Part shown: piece after piece, positions 8,164 through 17,452 of the stretch
How the letters are laid out: each line of letters starts with the position of its first letter
How positions within the stretch are numbered: the first letter of the stretch is position 1
From: Desulfovibrio sp.
GTDB lineage: Bacteria; Desulfobacterota; Desulfovibrionia; Desulfovibrionales; Desulfovibrionaceae
Direction of reading: 5' to 3'
DNA: 64,000 nucleotides
NCBI GenBank assembly: GCA_017396005.1
Contig: JAFQNG010000097.1
Span: forward strand, 1 to 64,000
The notes under the pieces: model-generated
Told to the model about the DNA's origin: nothing
Seen by the model: only the letters and a program-made list of their open reading frames with translations
The model's database searches: none
Position numbers and translations under genes: made by a program

Positions 8164-8494
8164 CCCAGCGTACGACCTGCCCCTCGGAAGGGCAGGGTTC
8201 ACCCTCAAAGGCCGTTACATGAAAAAAATGCAGGCGCGCGGCAAAGCCGCGTTCGGCATAGGCATGTTCCACACACTGCCAGAAAGCGCATTCTATCACC
8301 CTTATGCCCAGCTCCTCCTGCAGTTCACGCGCAAGGGCAGTGACGGCATTCTCGTCCGCCTCCAGCTTGCCACCAGGAAACTCCCACCAGCCTGCCTGAA
8401 TCTTGTCAGAGGGGCGCTGTGCCGCTAAAAAACGTCCTTCTCTCCAGATGATGCCTGCCGCTACCTCGATGCGGCGCAGTGTTTCGTCTGCCAT
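8048..8494 (-). CDS. Nudix hydrolase, MutT-like (8-oxo-dGTPase type)
   Basis: 148 residues. The Nudix box is complete: GGKLEADE, then REL and EELGI, matching G-x5-E-x7-REUxEExGU. The N-terminus (IEVAAGIIWREGRFLAAQR) and WWEFPGGK are typical of MutT/CTP-pyrophosphohydrolase members that clean oxidised nucleotides. It starts one base after the stop of the ABC-F gene, so it is the last gene of the pyrK operon. Its 3' end overlaps the convergent EamA gene by 116 bases. The last 20 or so residues fall after the conserved fold, so a read-through extension is possible. Confidence 0.9.
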   Translation of the reverse strand: MADETLRRIEVAAGIIWREGRFLAAQRPSDKIQAGWWEFPGGKLEADENAVTALARELQEELGIRVIECAFWQCVEHAYAERGFAARLHFFHVTAFEGEPCPSEGQVVRWVSPDEACELGFLPADADILEELRGLACAPTRQVSAHPA

Positions 8495-8495
8495 G

Positions 8496-10481
8496 CTAAT
8501 CTCCTGCGGCAGCTCTGATAGCGTTCATTCTTTCTTCCAGCTGGGCCATCTCCTCAAGCATGTCTTCGCTCTGACGTTTGCATTCCTCAAAACGTTTGAG
8601 CAGTTCTGACGAACGGCTGTGATCGGCGTAGACGTCAGGATCAGCCAGCTGGCTTTCTACCTGCGCCTGCTCGTCCATCAAGGTGCCCAGCTGATTTTCC
8701 AGGGTGTCGTAGCGGCTTTGCAGGGGCTTGAGCTCCTTGTGCAGGGCATTACGTTTTTCGGCCTGTTCGCGCTTGAGGCGCTTTTGATCGTCACGTGAAA
8801 GGGTACGTCCTGCCGATACCCCCGGAGTTTCGGCAGACTTGACGGCCTTGTCGGGCAATGCTGCCTGTGGTTCTGCAGCCAGGCGGGCCCGCCGTATCCG
8901 GTCATAGGCCATGAAATCGTTATGGACTGTCAGACCCTGTGGTCCCAGCTCCCAGGCTTCAGCCCCAACTTCTGAAAGCAGCCAGCGGTCATGGGCAACC
9001 ATGAGCAGGGTGCCGTTGAATTTTTGCAAAGCTGCCACCAGGGCTTCACGACTTTCCAGATCCAGATGGTTGGTAGGCTCATCCAGTACCAGAAAATTAC
9101 AGCGTTTCAGAAAAAGGCTTGCCAGCACCAGGCGGCTCTTTTCTCCACCGGAAAGAGCCAGGACCTGGCGGTCAAAATAGTCCTGACCCAGAAGAAAAAG
9201 GCCCAGAACGCTCATGAGCTCTTCTTCACTGGTGCGCGGGTCTGACAGGCGCCGGATTTCGCCCAGCACAGTAGTATCGGGCCGTAAAGTGTCCATCTGA
9301 TGCTGACTGTAATAGCCCATGCGCATCTGTGAGGCAGTGACCACATTACCGCCGCAGCGCTCCAGCTGCCCTGCCAGCAGTTTAAGCAGGGTAGACTTGC
9401 CGCAACCATTGGGGCCTACCAGGGCAATGCGTCCGCCCCGGTAGAGGGTGAAGGTCAGGGGAGGCCACATCTGCTTGCCGTCTGGAAAATGAAAGGCCAG
9501 ATCTGCTGCTGAAAGCAGCACCTTTTCTGAATGCGGAGCTTCGGGCCAGGCAAAGGCCAGTTCGCGCCGTTTGGGCTCTGGGCGGAAATCCTCCAGTTCC
9601 TTTTCCAGTTTTCTGGCCATCTTCTGCCGCGAGCCGGCCTGACGTGCCTTGGTGGCCTTGGCGCGAAAACGTTCCACAAAAGCCATCTTGCGGTTTATTT
9701 CGTCCTGAATGGCACGGGCTTCACGTTCGCGCTGGGCATTGTACTCTTCCTGCAGGCTCAGAAACTGCGTATAGGTCGCCTTGCGAAAAACAGGGCGTGA
9801 AAGGCCCAGATAAAGCACATGCGTGCCCACCTTGTCCATGAAGACACGGTCATGGGCCACAAAGACCAGTGCACCCTTGAAGTCCAGCAGAAAAGACTCC
9901 AGCCATTCCACGGCTTCCATGTCCAGATGGTTGGTGGGTTCGTCCAGCAAAAGCACGTCAGCCCCGGCTGTCAGTACGCGGGCCAGCTTGGCCCGCTCCC
10001 GCCAGCCGCCGGAAAGCTGTCGCAGAGGCCGCATCCACTTGCGCTCTGAAAAGCCCAGACCGGAAAGAACAGCCTTGGCCCTGTGCTCGGGGTTGTAGCC
10101 GTATATGGCCTCAAGCTCACTCTGACGATGCATGAGCGCCGTCAGACGCGTTTCATCCCCGGCCCTGGCAGCAGTCTCCCAGTCTGTCCAGAAGTCGTTC
10201 CAATCGTGCAGAACGTCCAGCACATAGGTCAGCAGGGTGGTATCCAGGGCTTCATCTGAAAGCTCCTGTTCCACATAGCCTAGGCGGCAGCCACGCGGCA
10301 GCAGTACGCGACCACCGTCGGCCGACTCCACCCCGGCCAGCAAGCGCAGCAGGGTGGATTTGCCTGTACCGTTGGGACCGCAGACACATAAGCGCACCCC
10401 CGAATCCACCTCCAGCGAAAAATCGTTGAAGATGTCCCGCCCGCCGAAAGATTTGGAAAGCTCCTGTACGGTAATCTTCAC
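8496..10481 (-). CDS. ABC-F family ATPase (Uup/EttA-like ribosome factor)
   Basis: 661 residues with two ABC ATPase domains and no membrane segments. Domain 1 has Walker A GPNGTGKST and LSGGWRERAKLARVL; domain 2 has GPNGCGKST and LSGGEKSRLVLASLF. Both have Walker B ending LLLDEPTNHLD or LVLDEPTNHLD. A charged linker (about 240-310) separates them, and a C-terminal coiled coil (about 560-655) follows, as in Uup. ABC-F proteins act on the ribosome, rescuing stalled translation, and some give antibiotic protection; this member's role is not evident. The start overlaps the stop of the HD-GYP gene (ATGA), so the two are coupled. Confidence 0.9.
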   Translation of the reverse strand: MKITVQELSKSFGGRDIFNDFSLEVDSGVRLCVCGPNGTGKSTLLRLLAGVESADGGRVLLPRGCRLGYVEQELSDEALDTTLLTYVLDVLHDWNDFWTDWETAARAGDETRLTALMHRQSELEAIYGYNPEHRAKAVLSGLGFSERKWMRPLRQLSGGWRERAKLARVLTAGADVLLLDEPTNHLDMEAVEWLESFLLDFKGALVFVAHDRVFMDKVGTHVLYLGLSRPVFRKATYTQFLSLQEEYNAQREREARAIQDEINRKMAFVERFRAKATKARQAGSRQKMARKLEKELEDFRPEPKRRELAFAWPEAPHSEKVLLSAADLAFHFPDGKQMWPPLTFTLYRGGRIALVGPNGCGKSTLLKLLAGQLERCGGNVVTASQMRMGYYSQHQMDTLRPDTTVLGEIRRLSDPRTSEEELMSVLGLFLLGQDYFDRQVLALSGGEKSRLVLASLFLKRCNFLVLDEPTNHLDLESREALVAALQKFNGTLLMVAHDRWLLSEVGAEAWELGPQGLTVHNDFMAYDRIRRARLAAEPQAALPDKAVKSAETPGVSAGRTLSRDDQKRLKREQAEKRNALHKELKPLQSRYDTLENQLGTLMDEQAQVESQLADPDVYADHSRSSELLKRFEECKRQSEDMLEEMAQLEERMNAIRAAAGD

Positions 10482-11614
10482 TGTGCCGGGTTCTCCTCTT
10501 CTTTCTGTTCCTGCTGCTTCTCAGGTCGCAGGCGCTCTGCTATATCTGCAAATTCATCGGCACATTCCATGAAGATATGTCCCAGAATAGGGTCGAACTG
10601 CGTGCCGATGCCCTCGCTGATCATCAGTACGGCCTGCTCATGTGTCAGGGCATCCTTATAGGGGCGCCGGCTGATAAGAGCATCATAGACGTCAGCTATG
10701 GCCATGAGGCGTCCACTCAGGGGGATGCTCCTGCCGTGCAGGCCAAGAGGGTAACCTGTGCCGTCCCAGCGTTCGTGATGGCTCAGTACCATGTTACGCA
10801 GAACCTTGAGGAAGGCACTGTCCTGCAGGGCGTCTATCATCCTGCCCACAGCTGTGGCCCCGAAAACCGGATGCTGCTTCATTTCTTCAAATTCATCGGA
10901 CGTCAGTGCCGAAAGCTTGTTCAATACAGCATCACGCACCCCCACCTTGCCCATGTCGTGCAGAGGGGCTGCGCGCACAATGGCCATGCCCAGTTCGGGC
11001 GTCAGCTCCTGCGCGTAGATACCCCTTTCAAGGCATTCGCGTATCAGGCAGCGCACATAGCTTTGTGTACGCTGGGCATGCCCCGAGGTTGTCAGGTCGC
11101 GCTGTTCCACCAGGTAGGAGAAGCCTACCATGATGGCATCCTGCAGCTCTTCGATATTGCGGGTCTTTTCGCGCACGCGCTCTTCAAGGGCACAGCGATA
11201 GTTATAGAGCTCCACCTGATGCATGACGCGGGTGCGGATGATCTCCTGTGAAAACTGATTGCCTACAAAATCCGCCACGCCGCTGGCCAGTACCCGGCGT
11301 TCGGTTTCGGCGTCAGAAGTAGCTGTGATGAGGATGAGTGGCACATGGGCCATACCGGGATGGCTCTTGATGTCATGTATGGTTTGAAAGCCGTCTTCAC
11401 CAGGGCGCTCCAGATCCAGCAAAATGCAGCGTGGGTCAATGTCTGTCAGGCGAGGCAGAGCCTCGGTGGCGCTGGTGAACGTGCTGACCTCGAACATGCC
11501 CATGAGTATTTTTGCCAGAAAAGCACTTTTGAGTCTGCTGTCATCAATAATGACCACACGGGAGGGATTGCCCCCCCAGCAAAGCATTTCCGGGCTTTCA
11601 GTCATGCTGCTCAT
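10478..11614 (-). CDS. Response regulator with HD-GYP domain (cyclic-di-GMP phosphodiesterase)
   Basis: 378 residues. The receiver domain at the N-terminus (VVIIDDSRLK; acceptor Asp in ILLDLERPGEDG) is followed by a helix and an HD-GYP domain with PLHDMGK and HHERWDGTGYP. All metal-ligand motifs look intact, so it should hydrolyse cyclic-di-GMP in response to an unidentified kinase. The C-terminal tail is acidic and Gln/Glu-rich. It lies in the middle of a seven-gene minus-strand operon, 4 bases after the epimerase gene and overlapping the ABC-F start by 4 bases. No cognate kinase is adjacent. The motility and sugar genes in the window are plausible c-di-GMP targets, but that is inference. 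Confidence 0.9.
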   Translation of the reverse strand: MSSMTESPEMLCWGGNPSRVVIIDDSRLKSAFLAKILMGMFEVSTFTSATEALPRLTDIDPRCILLDLERPGEDGFQTIHDIKSHPGMAHVPLILITATSDAETERRVLASGVADFVGNQFSQEIIRTRVMHQVELYNYRCALEERVREKTRNIEELQDAIMVGFSYLVEQRDLTTSGHAQRTQSYVRCLIRECLERGIYAQELTPELGMAIVRAAPLHDMGKVGVRDAVLNKLSALTSDEFEEMKQHPVFGATAVGRMIDALQDSAFLKVLRNMVLSHHERWDGTGYPLGLHGRSIPLSGRLMAIADVYDALISRRPYKDALTHEQAVLMISEGIGTQFDPILGHIFMECADEFADIAERLRPEKQQEQKEEENPAQ

Positions 11615-11618
11615 ATTC

Positions 11619-12680
11619 TTACCTCCCCGGCCCCGGGAGGAGGCCTTCTTGCCGATAACCGTTTACGGCTTCGGCCATACCCGAGGCAAGATCCATCTGG
11701 GGTACATAGCCCAGCTCCTGCCTAAGGCGCATATCGTCACACAGCCAGCCCGTTTGTCGGGCCTCACGGTATTTGTCCAGATTCCAGTTAGGTGCGCGGC
11801 GTGGTCTGCGGCCGGTCAGAAGGCGCAGGCCCGCAGCATGGAGTATGCCTGCAGCGGAAGACAAAGCTGCTGTCACTGCCAGAAGTGCGAGCGGCAGGTG
11901 CAGTACGCGCACCTTGTGGCCCATGGCTGTACCCATGGCCCGGCAAAAAGCGGCCATGGTATGTACCTGCCCGTCAGAGCAGTAATAGATGCCCGAGGCA
12001 TCGGGTTTGGCACATAGTATGATGGCCTGGGCCACATCACGCACATGCGCTGCAGAGACGGGAAAGTCGCGCCAGAGGCCAGGGCTGACGGCCAGCCCCC
12101 GGGCTGCACCCTGAAAAACGGGCAGAAGCCCCTGATCACCGGAGCCGTAGATGATGGGCGGGCGTACAATGACCAGCCTGTCACCCAGGGCACGGCTCAG
12201 AATCTGCTCCACAAGAAGTTTGGACCAGCCATAGGCCGACACAGGCTCAGGCACGGTGCCTGAGGCACGGCCCGGCGGGCAGGCCGAAGGCCCTGCCGCC
12301 GCAAGACTGGAGACCAGCACCGTACGGCGCGGCGTCTGCCCGCCCGCAGCAGTGATATCAGCCATGGCCGTGGCCAGCTGATGGGCAGCGCGGGCATTGG
12401 CCCGCAGATAGTCCTGCCAGCTCAGGCCGAAGAGCAGAGCCGCCATATGAATGAAAATATCCTGCCCGTCAAGAGCAGCGTGCAGGCCCTGGCCGGAATT
12501 CAAGTCTGCCGTAACTGCTGCTGTGCCAGGAGGCAGTCTGTCCAGACGCGATGAGGGCCGTACCAGACAGGTGACCTCTGCGCCAGCTTCCAGCAGGCAG
12601 GGGAGAAGATGACGCCCCACAAAACCCGTGCCGCCCGTCACCAGCACACGCTGGCCGGCCAGATGGGAGAAAACATTCAT
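11619..12680 (-). CDS. NAD-dependent epimerase/dehydratase (extended SDR)
   Basis: 353 residues. An N-terminal Rossmann motif TGGTGFVGRHLL and the catalytic YGWSK (Y-x3-K, within VSAYGWSKLL) mark the extended short-chain dehydrogenase/reductase fold. A hydrophobic stretch near residues 265-285 (LHLPLALLAVTAALSSAAGI) could contact the membrane, as in some hopanoid or sterol-type SDRs. The substrate is not evident. Its start overlaps the end of the upstream acetyltransferase gene by 4 bases (ATGA) and its stop is 4 bases before the HD-GYP gene. It is not near other nucleotide-sugar genes, so a surface-sugar role is not supported by context. Confidence 0.82.
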   Translation of the reverse strand: MNVFSHLAGQRVLVTGGTGFVGRHLLPCLLEAGAEVTCLVRPSSRLDRLPPGTAAVTADLNSGQGLHAALDGQDIFIHMAALLFGLSWQDYLRANARAAHQLATAMADITAAGGQTPRRTVLVSSLAAAGPSACPPGRASGTVPEPVSAYGWSKLLVEQILSRALGDRLVIVRPPIIYGSGDQGLLPVFQGAARGLAVSPGLWRDFPVSAAHVRDVAQAIILCAKPDASGIYYCSDGQVHTMAAFCRAMGTAMGHKVRVLHLPLALLAVTAALSSAAGILHAAGLRLLTGRRPRRAPNWNLDKYREARQTGWLCDDMRLRQELGYVPQMDLASGMAEAVNGYRQEGLLPGPGR

Positions 12681-13807
12681 GCGCCTGTCTCCCTGCGGTA
12701 AATGCGATAACGCTTGGTGATGCGGCCGGAAAAATCTTCAATGAGGTCATTGATGGCCGCATTATCCTCCAGTACCCAGGAGCCTTCCACCCACTGAAAA
12801 TCCGGCCGTCGAGATGCGGTCTCCAGCATGTAGTCCAGCAAAAGCAGCGGCAGTCCCATGAGCCTGTACTCCTCCAGTATGCCGAAAAGCATGATGCGAT
12901 AGCCACCCCGGATTTCATTGCGAGAACGCCACCAGTGCCAGGGCGCAGTCAGCCCCAGCCTTCCGTTCAGACGACGCAGCAGGGGATTCATGTCGGGCAG
13001 GGCGACCATGCCGGCGGCAGGCTCCCCCTTGTGGAAGAAAAGTACAAAGAAGTCCGGATCAAGAATGGTCTTGAGCTCCCTGACGTGATTTTCCGCTTCA
13101 CCACTGGAAAGGGGTGAAAAGCCCCAGTTCTGCGCCCAGGAGCGGCGGTAAATGTCCAGCATGATACGGATGTCTTCAGCCAGGGTCTTTCGGCTGGAAG
13201 TACGGCAGGTAAAGCGGGCCTCATTTTTGAGCCGGGCAACCTCCTGCTGCAGCCAGTCAGGCAGGTTCAGGTCTGTGCGCTCTATGAGATAGGCAAAAAG
13301 ATCCTGTTCCTTGCGCAGATGCCATGTTTCCAGAAGTTCGGCATAATAGGGGGGATTCCAGGGCATCATAATGACCGGCGGCAGTTCAAAGCCGTCCACT
13401 AGCAGGCCACATGTATAGTTGGTGGAAGGATTCAGCGGGCCACGCATGAAAGTCATGCCCTGCCCGGCCAGCCAGTCACGCCCGGCAGCAAGCAGAGCGT
13501 GGGCTGCCTCCCGGTCGTTCAGGCATTCGAAAAAGCCGAAAGCGCCACAGGTCTCATCCGCATAGCTGTTGTACTTTGCATCAACCAGCGCTGCTATGCG
13601 TCCTACGTCTTTTCCATCGCGTACGGCCAGAAAAAGTTCCCTCCGGGCGTGCTCCCAGAAAGGATGTCTGCCTGGGCTGAGCAGATCTTTGTCCTGACTG
13701 CGCAGAGGCGGCACCCAGAGGGGGTGTGTGGCATGCACGGCATGGGGTACATCAAGAAAGCGTTCCAGATCCTGTGCAGAACGTACAGGGACGATGCTGA
13801 CGGCCAT
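12677..13807 (-). CDS. GNAT-like acyltransferase family protein, function unknown
   Basis: 376 residues. The N-terminal region (VRDGKDVGRIAALVDAKYN and the following FFECLNDREAAHALLAAG) fits an acetyl-CoA-binding GNAT domain. A second half (about 190-370) has a similar general pattern, suggesting a duplicated fold. Proteins of this length and style are usually annotated only as N-acetyltransferase-like. The ATG at 13807 is chosen because TGAGGA lies just before it, overlapping the pyrD stop; an in-frame TTG at 13825 would overlap pyrD. The stop overlaps the epimerase start. Substrate unknown. Confidence 0.7.
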   Translation of the reverse strand: MAVSIVPVRSAQDLERFLDVPHAVHATHPLWVPPLRSQDKDLLSPGRHPFWEHARRELFLAVRDGKDVGRIAALVDAKYNSYADETCGAFGFFECLNDREAAHALLAAGRDWLAGQGMTFMRGPLNPSTNYTCGLLVDGFELPPVIMMPWNPPYYAELLETWHLRKEQDLFAYLIERTDLNLPDWLQQEVARLKNEARFTCRTSSRKTLAEDIRIMLDIYRRSWAQNWGFSPLSSGEAENHVRELKTILDPDFFVLFFHKGEPAAGMVALPDMNPLLRRLNGRLGLTAPWHWWRSRNEIRGGYRIMLFGILEEYRLMGLPLLLLDYMLETASRRPDFQWVEGSWVLEDNAAINDLIEDFSGRITKRYRIYRRETGA

Positions 13808-13814
13808 GGCGTCC

Positions 13815-14738
13815 TCAGATGACAAGACTGCCGCGCAACTGGCTCAGAGAAGGCACCTCAAGCCGGCGGCAGGCGGCAGGCAGCTCGTCAACCAGGTTGA
13901 AGGCGGCGGCCGGGTCCATGAAATTGGCGGTGCCTATCTGTACGGCACTGGCACCCGCCAGAATGAACTCCAGGGCGTCGTCAGCGCTTACAATACCGCC
14001 CAGGCCCACTATCGGTATGCTGACTGCGCGCGCTGCCTGCCAGACACAACGCAGGGCCACAGGCTTGATGGCAGGGCCGGAAAGGCCGCCAACCACATTG
14101 GCCAGGCGCGGACGACGGCTGCGCACGTCCACAGCCATGCCCAGAAGTGTATTGATGCAGGAAATACTGTCAGCGCCGGCGTCTTCCACACTGCGGGCCA
14201 TAAGGGCTATGTCTGTCACATTGGGCGAGAGCTTGACCATGACATGTTTGTGTGGCGCATTCCTGCGCACTGCAGCCGTCACTGTTGCGGCCAGGGTCGG
14301 ATCCTGCCCGAAAAGTACCCCCCCCTGCTTCACGTTGGGGCAGGAGACATTGACTTCAATGGCAGCCACGCCCTCCTCTCCATCCAGTCGAGCTGCAAGT
14401 TCGCCGAACTCTTCAGGCGATGTGGCGTAGATGTTGGCAATAATGGCCGTCTCGCGCCAGGGCAGCCGAGGCAGCTTCTGACGGCAGAAGCATTCCACTC
14501 CGTCATTTTGCAGACCCACTGCGTTGAGCATGCCGGCCGTGGTTTCTACAATACGCGGGCAGGGGTTGCCCTCGCGCGGGCTCAGTGAAAGACCTTTGAC
14601 CACAATGCCGCCCAGAGTGGCGAGCCTGCCGTAAGAGGCGAATTCCAAGCCGTAGCCGAAGGTACCCGAAGCCGTAAGCACCGGATTTTTCAGGTGCAGA
14701 TCACATGTCTGCCCCTTGAGAACAACGGAAAGATCCAT
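13815..14738 (-). CDS. pyrD: Dihydroorotate dehydrogenase class 1B, catalytic subunit
   Basis: 307 residues. An FMN-dependent TIM barrel beginning MDLSVVLKG, with the substrate loop GMLNAVGLQNDG and catalytic Cys in NVSCPNVK. Class 1B enzymes use Cys rather than Ser and work with PyrK, which is encoded immediately upstream. The enzyme oxidises dihydroorotate to orotate in pyrimidine synthesis with NAD+ as acceptor. The ATG at 14738 is used: it lies one base after the pyrK stop and is preceded by GGTGGAG. The longer frame would overlap pyrK by 40 bases. Confidence 0.95.
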   Translation of the reverse strand: MDLSVVLKGQTCDLHLKNPVLTASGTFGYGLEFASYGRLATLGGIVVKGLSLSPREGNPCPRIVETTAGMLNAVGLQNDGVECFCRQKLPRLPWRETAIIANIYATSPEEFGELAARLDGEEGVAAIEVNVSCPNVKQGGVLFGQDPTLAATVTAAVRRNAPHKHVMVKLSPNVTDIALMARSVEDAGADSISCINTLLGMAVDVRSRRPRLANVVGGLSGPAIKPVALRCVWQAARAVSIPIVGLGGIVSADDALEFILAGASAVQIGTANFMDPAAAFNLVDELPAACRRLEVPSLSQLRGSLVI

Positions 14739-14739
14739 G

Positions 14740-15549
14740 CTAGAGCTCCACCTGATGGGCCCAGAATACTGGCCCATGATTGCATATCTGCACCATGCCG
14801 CCGCGTTTTTCAGCCACCGGCCAGGCCTGTGTGGTGCGTGTCACACAGCCCAGACAGGCACCTACGCCACAGGCCATGCGGTTTTCCAGCGAAAGCTGTG
14901 TACGCACGCCCGAATCCAGGGCGAACTGCCGTACAGTGCGCAGAAAGGGCAGCGGCCCGCAGGCCAGCACCAGACCGTCCTGTTCGGCTATGTCCTGCAT
15001 ATGTTCCTGTATGGAAAAGATGAAGTTGTCCAGATCGCCTGCTGTATGCTCACGCAGGCTGTCCACAGGCACACGCTCGTTGATGCTGTCTACAGGGTAA
15101 CAGTCGATGGGCTCCCGGTGGCCGAAAAGCATATGGATATTCCACGGTTTGGGATGCAGATGCACGTAGCCCACAAAAGGTACTATACCCATACCCCCGG
15201 CCAACAGCAGGGTTGGCCTGTCCGGCTCCAGAGCAAAGCCGTTGCCCAGTGGCCCCCAGACGCGCACTTCATCGCCGGGCCTGATTTGCGCCAGCCTCTG
15301 TGTACCCCGCCCCACCACCTGAAAAAAAAGGATAAGATGCTTGGCGGTCATGTGGCAGATACCGAAAGGGCGCGCCCATGGAAGTTCAAACCCAAAAGAA
15401 GAGGGACGTACCATGACAAACTGGCCCGGCCGCCACTGCGTCCAGCCTGGATGCGTCAGTCGCAGTGCGAAAAAACGGGCCTCCAGCCCGGACTGGCCAA
15501 AAGGCACAAGGTCCAGGGCGGTCAGTAAGGAAGATTGTGGTTCAGACAT
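14740..15549 (-). CDS. pyrK: Dihydroorotate dehydrogenase electron-transfer subunit PyrK
   Basis: 269 residues. A ferredoxin-reductase-type FAD domain (RPFGI) and an NAD-binding core (LLLAGGMGIVPFVGY) are followed by a 2Fe-2S cluster with Cys pattern ACGVGACLGC and a distal QICNHGPVF Cys. It carries electrons from PyrD to NAD+. MSEPQSS at 15549 is the likely start; the extra N-terminal 37 residues of the open frame are not conserved in style. It heads the seven-gene operon. The 142 bases between it and the divergent peptidase gene must hold both promoters. Confidence 0.94.
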   Translation of the reverse strand: MSEPQSSLLTALDLVPFGQSGLEARFFALRLTHPGWTQWRPGQFVMVRPSSFGFELPWARPFGICHMTAKHLILFFQVVGRGTQRLAQIRPGDEVRVWGPLGNGFALEPDRPTLLLAGGMGIVPFVGYVHLHPKPWNIHMLFGHREPIDCYPVDSINERVPVDSLREHTAGDLDNFIFSIQEHMQDIAEQDGLVLACGPLPFLRTVRQFALDSGVRTQLSLENRMACGVGACLGCVTRTTQAWPVAEKRGGMVQICNHGPVFWAHQVEL

Positions 15550-15691
15550 GACTATTCCATAAACCCACTTCCTGCAGCGGTCAACCTGAACAGACAGAGA
15601 GGAAGAGCAGAAAATCTCCAAAACTGGACTGTAAAATATGGGGCTTTTCATGACTGGCACAAGAGGCTAGCATATAGCTGAAGGAGACGCC

Positions 15692-16774
15692 ATGCCATCT
15701 GCTCAGGAAATATATGCATCCCGTCGCGAAAAGCTGCGCAGCGCTCTGCGCCACAGAAATCTGGACGCGCTGCTCGTCAGCCATGCGCCCAATCGCTACT
15801 ATCTTTCAGGTTTTGAACTGCATGACCCGCAGCCCAACGAAAGTGCAGGCTGCCTGATTATTTCTGCCGACGGACGCGACTGGCTCGCCACGGATGCCCG
15901 CTATCAGGATGCTGCCGCCCGCCTCTGGCCCCAGGAAGACATCTTCATCTACGGAGGTAACACCCCGGCTGATCTGGCACGCCTGCTGCGCCGTTCGGGC
16001 AGTCGTGCGGGTATAGAGGCCAAGGGAATAAGCCTGCATTTTGCCCGCCGTCTTAGTGGGGCTGTCCGGGGGCTCTGGCTGGAAGCAGCTGACGGTCTCG
16101 TAGAAAGGCTGCGGTGTATTAAGGATCCCGGGGAGATTGCTGCGCTGGAAAGATCCTTTGCCCTGAATCACAAGCTCATGCACTGGGTGGAGGGTGAGCT
16201 CATCCCCGGCAGAAGTGAGGCTGAACTGGCCTGGAGTATAGAATGTTTTTTCAGAGAAAATGGCGCACAGGAGCTGGCCTTTGCTTCCATTGTAGCTGTG
16301 GGTCCCAATGCGGCCCTGCCGCACGCCGTGCCCGGTGAGACGAAAATTACAGACAGCTGTCCGGTGCTTATTGATGTGGGCTGCCGCATGGAGGATTACT
16401 GCTCTGACCAGACGCGTACCTTCTGGGTAGGGGAGACCCCTACGGCACTTTTCCAGCGTACCAGGGATCTAGTGCTGGAGGCCCAGGATGCAGCCATCAG
16501 GGGCCTGCGTCCTGGCCTTCCTCTGGCTGAGGCGTATCGCCTGGCCCGTGCCGTTTTTGAAAAAGCCGGTGAGGCCACCGCCTTTACCCACGGGCTTGGG
16601 CATGGAGTCGGGCTTGAGACGCATGAGGCTCCCAGTTTGTCCCCGCGCGGGCTGGGTGTACTGGAAGCGGGCATGACCGTTACTGTAGAGCCGGGGCTTT
16701 ATTACCCTGAGTGGGGTGGAGTACGCTGGGAATACACAGTACTGATTGAAGAAGACGGTGCGCGTATCCTGTAG
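15692..16774 (+). CDS. Xaa-Pro aminopeptidase (M24 metallopeptidase)
   Basis: 360 residues. An N-terminal creatinase-like domain (about 1-130) precedes a pita-bread M24 domain. Two-metal ligands are visible: Asp in VLIDVGCRMEDY, Asp in CSDQTRTFW, His in HGLGHGVGLETHEAP, Glu in VTVEPGLYYP and Glu near WEYTVLIEE. It removes the N-terminal residue from peptides with proline in position 2. The start at 15692 follows GAAGGAGA by 5 bases. The aroK-like gene follows after 19 bases, so the two are likely co-transcribed. Confidence 0.92.
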   Translation: MPSAQEIYASRREKLRSALRHRNLDALLVSHAPNRYYLSGFELHDPQPNESAGCLIISADGRDWLATDARYQDAAARLWPQEDIFIYGGNTPADLARLLRRSGSRAGIEAKGISLHFARRLSGAVRGLWLEAADGLVERLRCIKDPGEIAALERSFALNHKLMHWVEGELIPGRSEAELAWSIECFFRENGAQELAFASIVAVGPNAALPHAVPGETKITDSCPVLIDVGCRMEDYCSDQTRTFWVGETPTALFQRTRDLVLEAQDAAIRGLRPGLPLAEAYRLARAVFEKAGEATAFTHGLGHGVGLETHEAPSLSPRGLGVLEAGMTVTVEPGLYYPEWGGVRWEYTVLIEEDGARIL

Positions 16775-16793
16775 GGGCGCCTGAGGAAAAGCC

Positions 16794-17333
16794 ATGGGCA
16801 TGATTTTTTTTGTAGGACCACGTGCTGCAGGCAAGACTACTGCAGGCAAGAGGCTGGCTGCGAACTTAGGCCTGCCGTTTACAGACACGGATGCGAGTCT
16901 TTGTGCTCTGCAGGGGCGCCAGATTGCAGATATCGTAGCCCAGGAAGGCTGGGCCGCTTTTCGTGCTTATGAAAATGCAGCACTGCAGCATGATATCAGG
17001 GTGAATGCCGCTACCGGAGCTGTTATCGCCACCGGGGGGGGGATGGTATTGCTTGAGGATAACCGCCGTCTCATGCGCCGGCACGGGGTGGTCTTCTATC
17101 TGTCGGCCCCTGTGGCGGTACTGGCTGCCCGCCTGCAGAATGAACCTCTGACACAGCAGCGTCCATCTCTCACAGGGCAGGATATCAGTAAGGAAGTTGG
17201 CCATATCTTGGCTCAGCGGCATGAATTTTATCTGCAAACTGCCCACCATGTACTGGATGCTGCCCGGCCATCAGAGGAAATATGCACTGCGGCTCTCGCC
17301 TTCCTGGCTGCCCATGGACAGGCGGCCTTGTGA
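16794..17333 (+). CDS. aroK: Shikimate kinase
   Basis: 179 residues. Walker A GPRAAGKTT is at the N-terminus, followed by the shikimate-contact motifs FTDTDASL, FRAYENAAL and ATGGGMVL, and an Arg-containing lid (PLTQQRPSL). It phosphorylates shikimate for chorismate and aromatic amino acid synthesis. Whether it is the AroK or AroL form cannot be decided here. Start at 16794 is preceded by GAGGAAAA. No other aromatic-pathway gene lies in the window. Confidence 0.87.
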   Translation: MGMIFFVGPRAAGKTTAGKRLAANLGLPFTDTDASLCALQGRQIADIVAQEGWAAFRAYENAALQHDIRVNAATGAVIATGGGMVLLEDNRRLMRRHGVVFYLSAPVAVLAARLQNEPLTQQRPSLTGQDISKEVGHILAQRHEFYLQTAHHVLDAARPSEEICTAALAFLAAHGQAAL

Positions 17334-17373
17334 AAAAATTTGCCAAGTACCCCTGATTTGTTCGGATTACCCT

Positions 17374-17402
17374 TTGACATAGCCATTACCTCGCGCTATG
17401 AT
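17374..17402 (+). promoter_or_regulatory. Sigma70 promoter of the atp operon
   Basis: TTGACA at 17374-17379 matches the -35 consensus exactly. A 17-base spacer leads to TATGAT at 17397-17402, five of six to the -10 consensus. The first atp gene starts 50 bases downstream. This is the best housekeeping promoter in the window. Confidence 0.85.
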
Positions 17403-17452
17403 TTTAAGGCTTTATCAACCACCACCACACTGACTGTTTCGGGGGATGCGGC